DNA from: Pseudomonadota bacterium
GTDB taxonomy: Bacteria; Cyanobacteriota; Vampirovibrionia; Obscuribacterales; Obscuribacteraceae
Direction of reading: 5' to 3'
Assembly (NCBI GenBank): GCA_021325555.1
Contig: JAJPGY010000043.1
Coordinates: 97,487-161,486, forward strand
Length of the DNA: 64,000 nucleotides
Notes under the pieces: generated by a model
Seen by the model: only the letters and a program-made list of their open reading frames with translations
Database searches by the model: none
Told to the model about the DNA's origin: nothing
Position numbers and translations under genes: made by a program
Part shown: positions 63,163-64,000 of the stretch, piece by piece
Numbering within the stretch: position 1 is the first letter of the stretch
Layout: each line of letters starts with the position of its first letter

Positions 63163-64000
63163 TTGGAAATTCTTCTTTGTCAGGCTTGTGGATCTATTCT
63201 GCGGGGCAAAAGCAAATACTGCACCGGCTGCGGCACCTTTGTCTCCCGCCACTCGCCGACCTCGCTGTACCCGGCGCGCCCGGCCGGGCCGATGGTCGTC
63301 ACCGCCACACCCGACCCGCTGGCCGTCGAGAAGACGCTGAGCAAGCGGGCGGTCGAGCAGTTCGTGGCCGCCCACGGCGGCAACGGCGGCAACGGCGGCA
63401 AGACGCCATCCCCGGGGGCGGAATTCACCCGCGAGCGCCCCGCCGCTCCCGAGGCGCCGCCGGCCGTCGCCCCGGCTCCAGCACCGGGACCTACGTCCAT
63501 CCTGGGCAACGTACTCAAAGGCGTCTCTCGCCCCGGCGCCCTCTTCGGGAGACCAGCGGTCGCGCCATCGTCCCTGGTTTCCTTCGACGGCGCGCCCCCC
63601 GCTGCGCAACCACCGCAGCCCGAGCTCACTTCCGCCCAGCCGCCCCAGCCCGAGCCAGCCGCACCCGGCCCGGCGCCCTACGATGCGATCGCCGCGATCC
63701 AGGCTGCCAGGGCGGCGCAAGCCGCGGCAGGCGGCGCGGGCATCCCGCCCGCATCCCCGGCGTCGCCCGCCTCTGACCCGTCAGCAACATCCACCGGGGG
63801 CGCCGGCGTCCCGCCCGCGTTCCCGGGGTCGCCGGCCTACGACCCGTCAGCAACATCCACCGGGGGCGCCGGCGTCCCGCCCGCGTTCCCGGGGTCGCCG
63901 GCCTACGACCCGTCACAAGCACCCCCCGGGGGCGCCGGCGTCCCGCCCGCGTTCCCGGCGTCGCCGGCCTATGACCCGTCAGCAACATCCACCGGGGGCG
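63163..64000 (+). CDS. Zinc-ribbon protein with Pro-rich tandem repeats (3' end cut)
   Basis: The frame opens at TTG 63163 with GAGGGAG about 10 nt upstream and stays open to the window end (279 residues so far). The only in-frame alternative upstream is a stop at 63142. The N-terminus is a zinc ribbon (CQACGSILRGKSKYCTGCGTF). Then comes a Gly/Asn/Pro/Ala-rich region with a short recognisable block (PTSILGNVLKGVSRPGALFG). From 63730 there are 22-residue tandem repeats (GGAGVPPAFPGSPAYDPSAT...). It resembles the 30448-31596 zinc-ribbon protein in layout. Function unknown. Confidence 0.75.
   Translation, partial: MEILLCQACGSILRGKSKYCTGCGTFVSRHSPTSLYPARPAGPMVVTATPDPLAVEKTLSKRAVEQFVAAHGGNGGNGGKTPSPGAEFTRERPAAPEAPPAVAPAPAPGPTSILGNVLKGVSRPGALFGRPAVAPSSLVSFDGAPPAAQPPQPELTSAQPPQPEPAAPGPAPYDAIAAIQAARAAQAAAGGAGIPPASPASPASDPSATSTGGAGVPPAFPGSPAYDPSATSTGGAGVPPAFPGSPAYDPSQAPPGGAGVPPAFPASPAYDPSATSTGG
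63730..64000 (+). repeat. 66-bp coding tandem repeat
   Basis: Four complete units (63730, 63796, 63862, 63928) and the start of a fifth, each 22 codons. Units 2-4 are nearly identical; unit 1 is the most diverged. Each unit begins with the GCGGGC-type palindrome seen in the intergenic repeats. Confidence 0.9.

Noticed and set aside
63730..64000. Tandem repeats as a CRISPR array
   Set aside because: Units abut with no unique spacers and are in frame with a protein, so this is a coding minisatellite.

Overview
The window is a GC-rich bacterial chromosome segment with dense, mostly minus-strand operons and many ATGA-type start/stop overlaps. It holds one long ribosomal protein block (rpsJ to rpsI, minus strand, 51107 down to 32661) in the order S10-spc-alpha, with adk-map-infA-rpmJ and then rplQ-truA-rplM-rpsI. 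It also has a zinc-type S14, a DnaB intein at the site used in cyanobacterial DnaB, and a Tad pilus locus without a secretin gene. Together these point to an uncultured lineage on the Cyanobacteria/Melainabacteria, Chloroflexi or Gram-positive side of the bacterial tree. I cannot name the taxon from sequence alone.

Layout. 1-1587: 3' part of dnaB, interrupted by a 281-residue intein with a reduced endonuclease domain. 1841-8326 (minus): grpE-dnaK-dnaJ chaperone operon, extended by a secreted YVTN beta-propeller and a secreted coiled-coil protein. 8580-10672 (plus): an overlapping DUF1611/enolase-superfamily pair, likely dgcN-dgcA for D-glutamate use. 10680-11261: remnant of a TPR gene. 11730-19051 (minus): Tad/Flp pilus operon (two Flp pilins, TadE-like, CpaB, TadG-like, CpaE, CpaF, TadB, TadC) with a good promoter and a structured leader. 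19478-24763: Fur-family regulator with a helical tail, two glycosyltransferases, a secreted TPR protein and an orphan cytosine-5 methyltransferase. 25053-30342 (plus): CHAD protein, thioredoxin reductase, a heme-oxygenase-like diiron protein and a YyaL-type thioredoxin-domain protein. 30448-32651: zinc-ribbon membrane protein, a small membrane protein and a TPR protein.

32661-51107: the ribosomal block, with secY, adk, map, infA, rpoA and truA. 51270-55560: a small unknown gene and a 1253-residue protein that is two complete sensor histidine kinases fused head to tail. 55739-58213: rlmB, then tRNA-Thr(UGU), tRNA-Tyr(GUA), tRNA-Thr(GGU) and tuf, with a promoter whose -35 lies in the end of rlmB. 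58350-62703: two small membrane proteins, a small HTH protein, selA and a long coiled-coil protein. 63163 to the end: a zinc-ribbon protein whose coding sequence runs into a 66-bp tandem repeat cut by the window edge.

Most unusual features: the tandem histidine kinase; families of short GC-rich palindromic repeats that sit in ribosomal-operon spacers, supply the stop codons of rpmC and rpoA, and lie inside the coding region of rplD; a pair of related spacer elements carrying small open frames just upstream of rplN and rplR; and the repeat-derived coding minisatellite at the right end.
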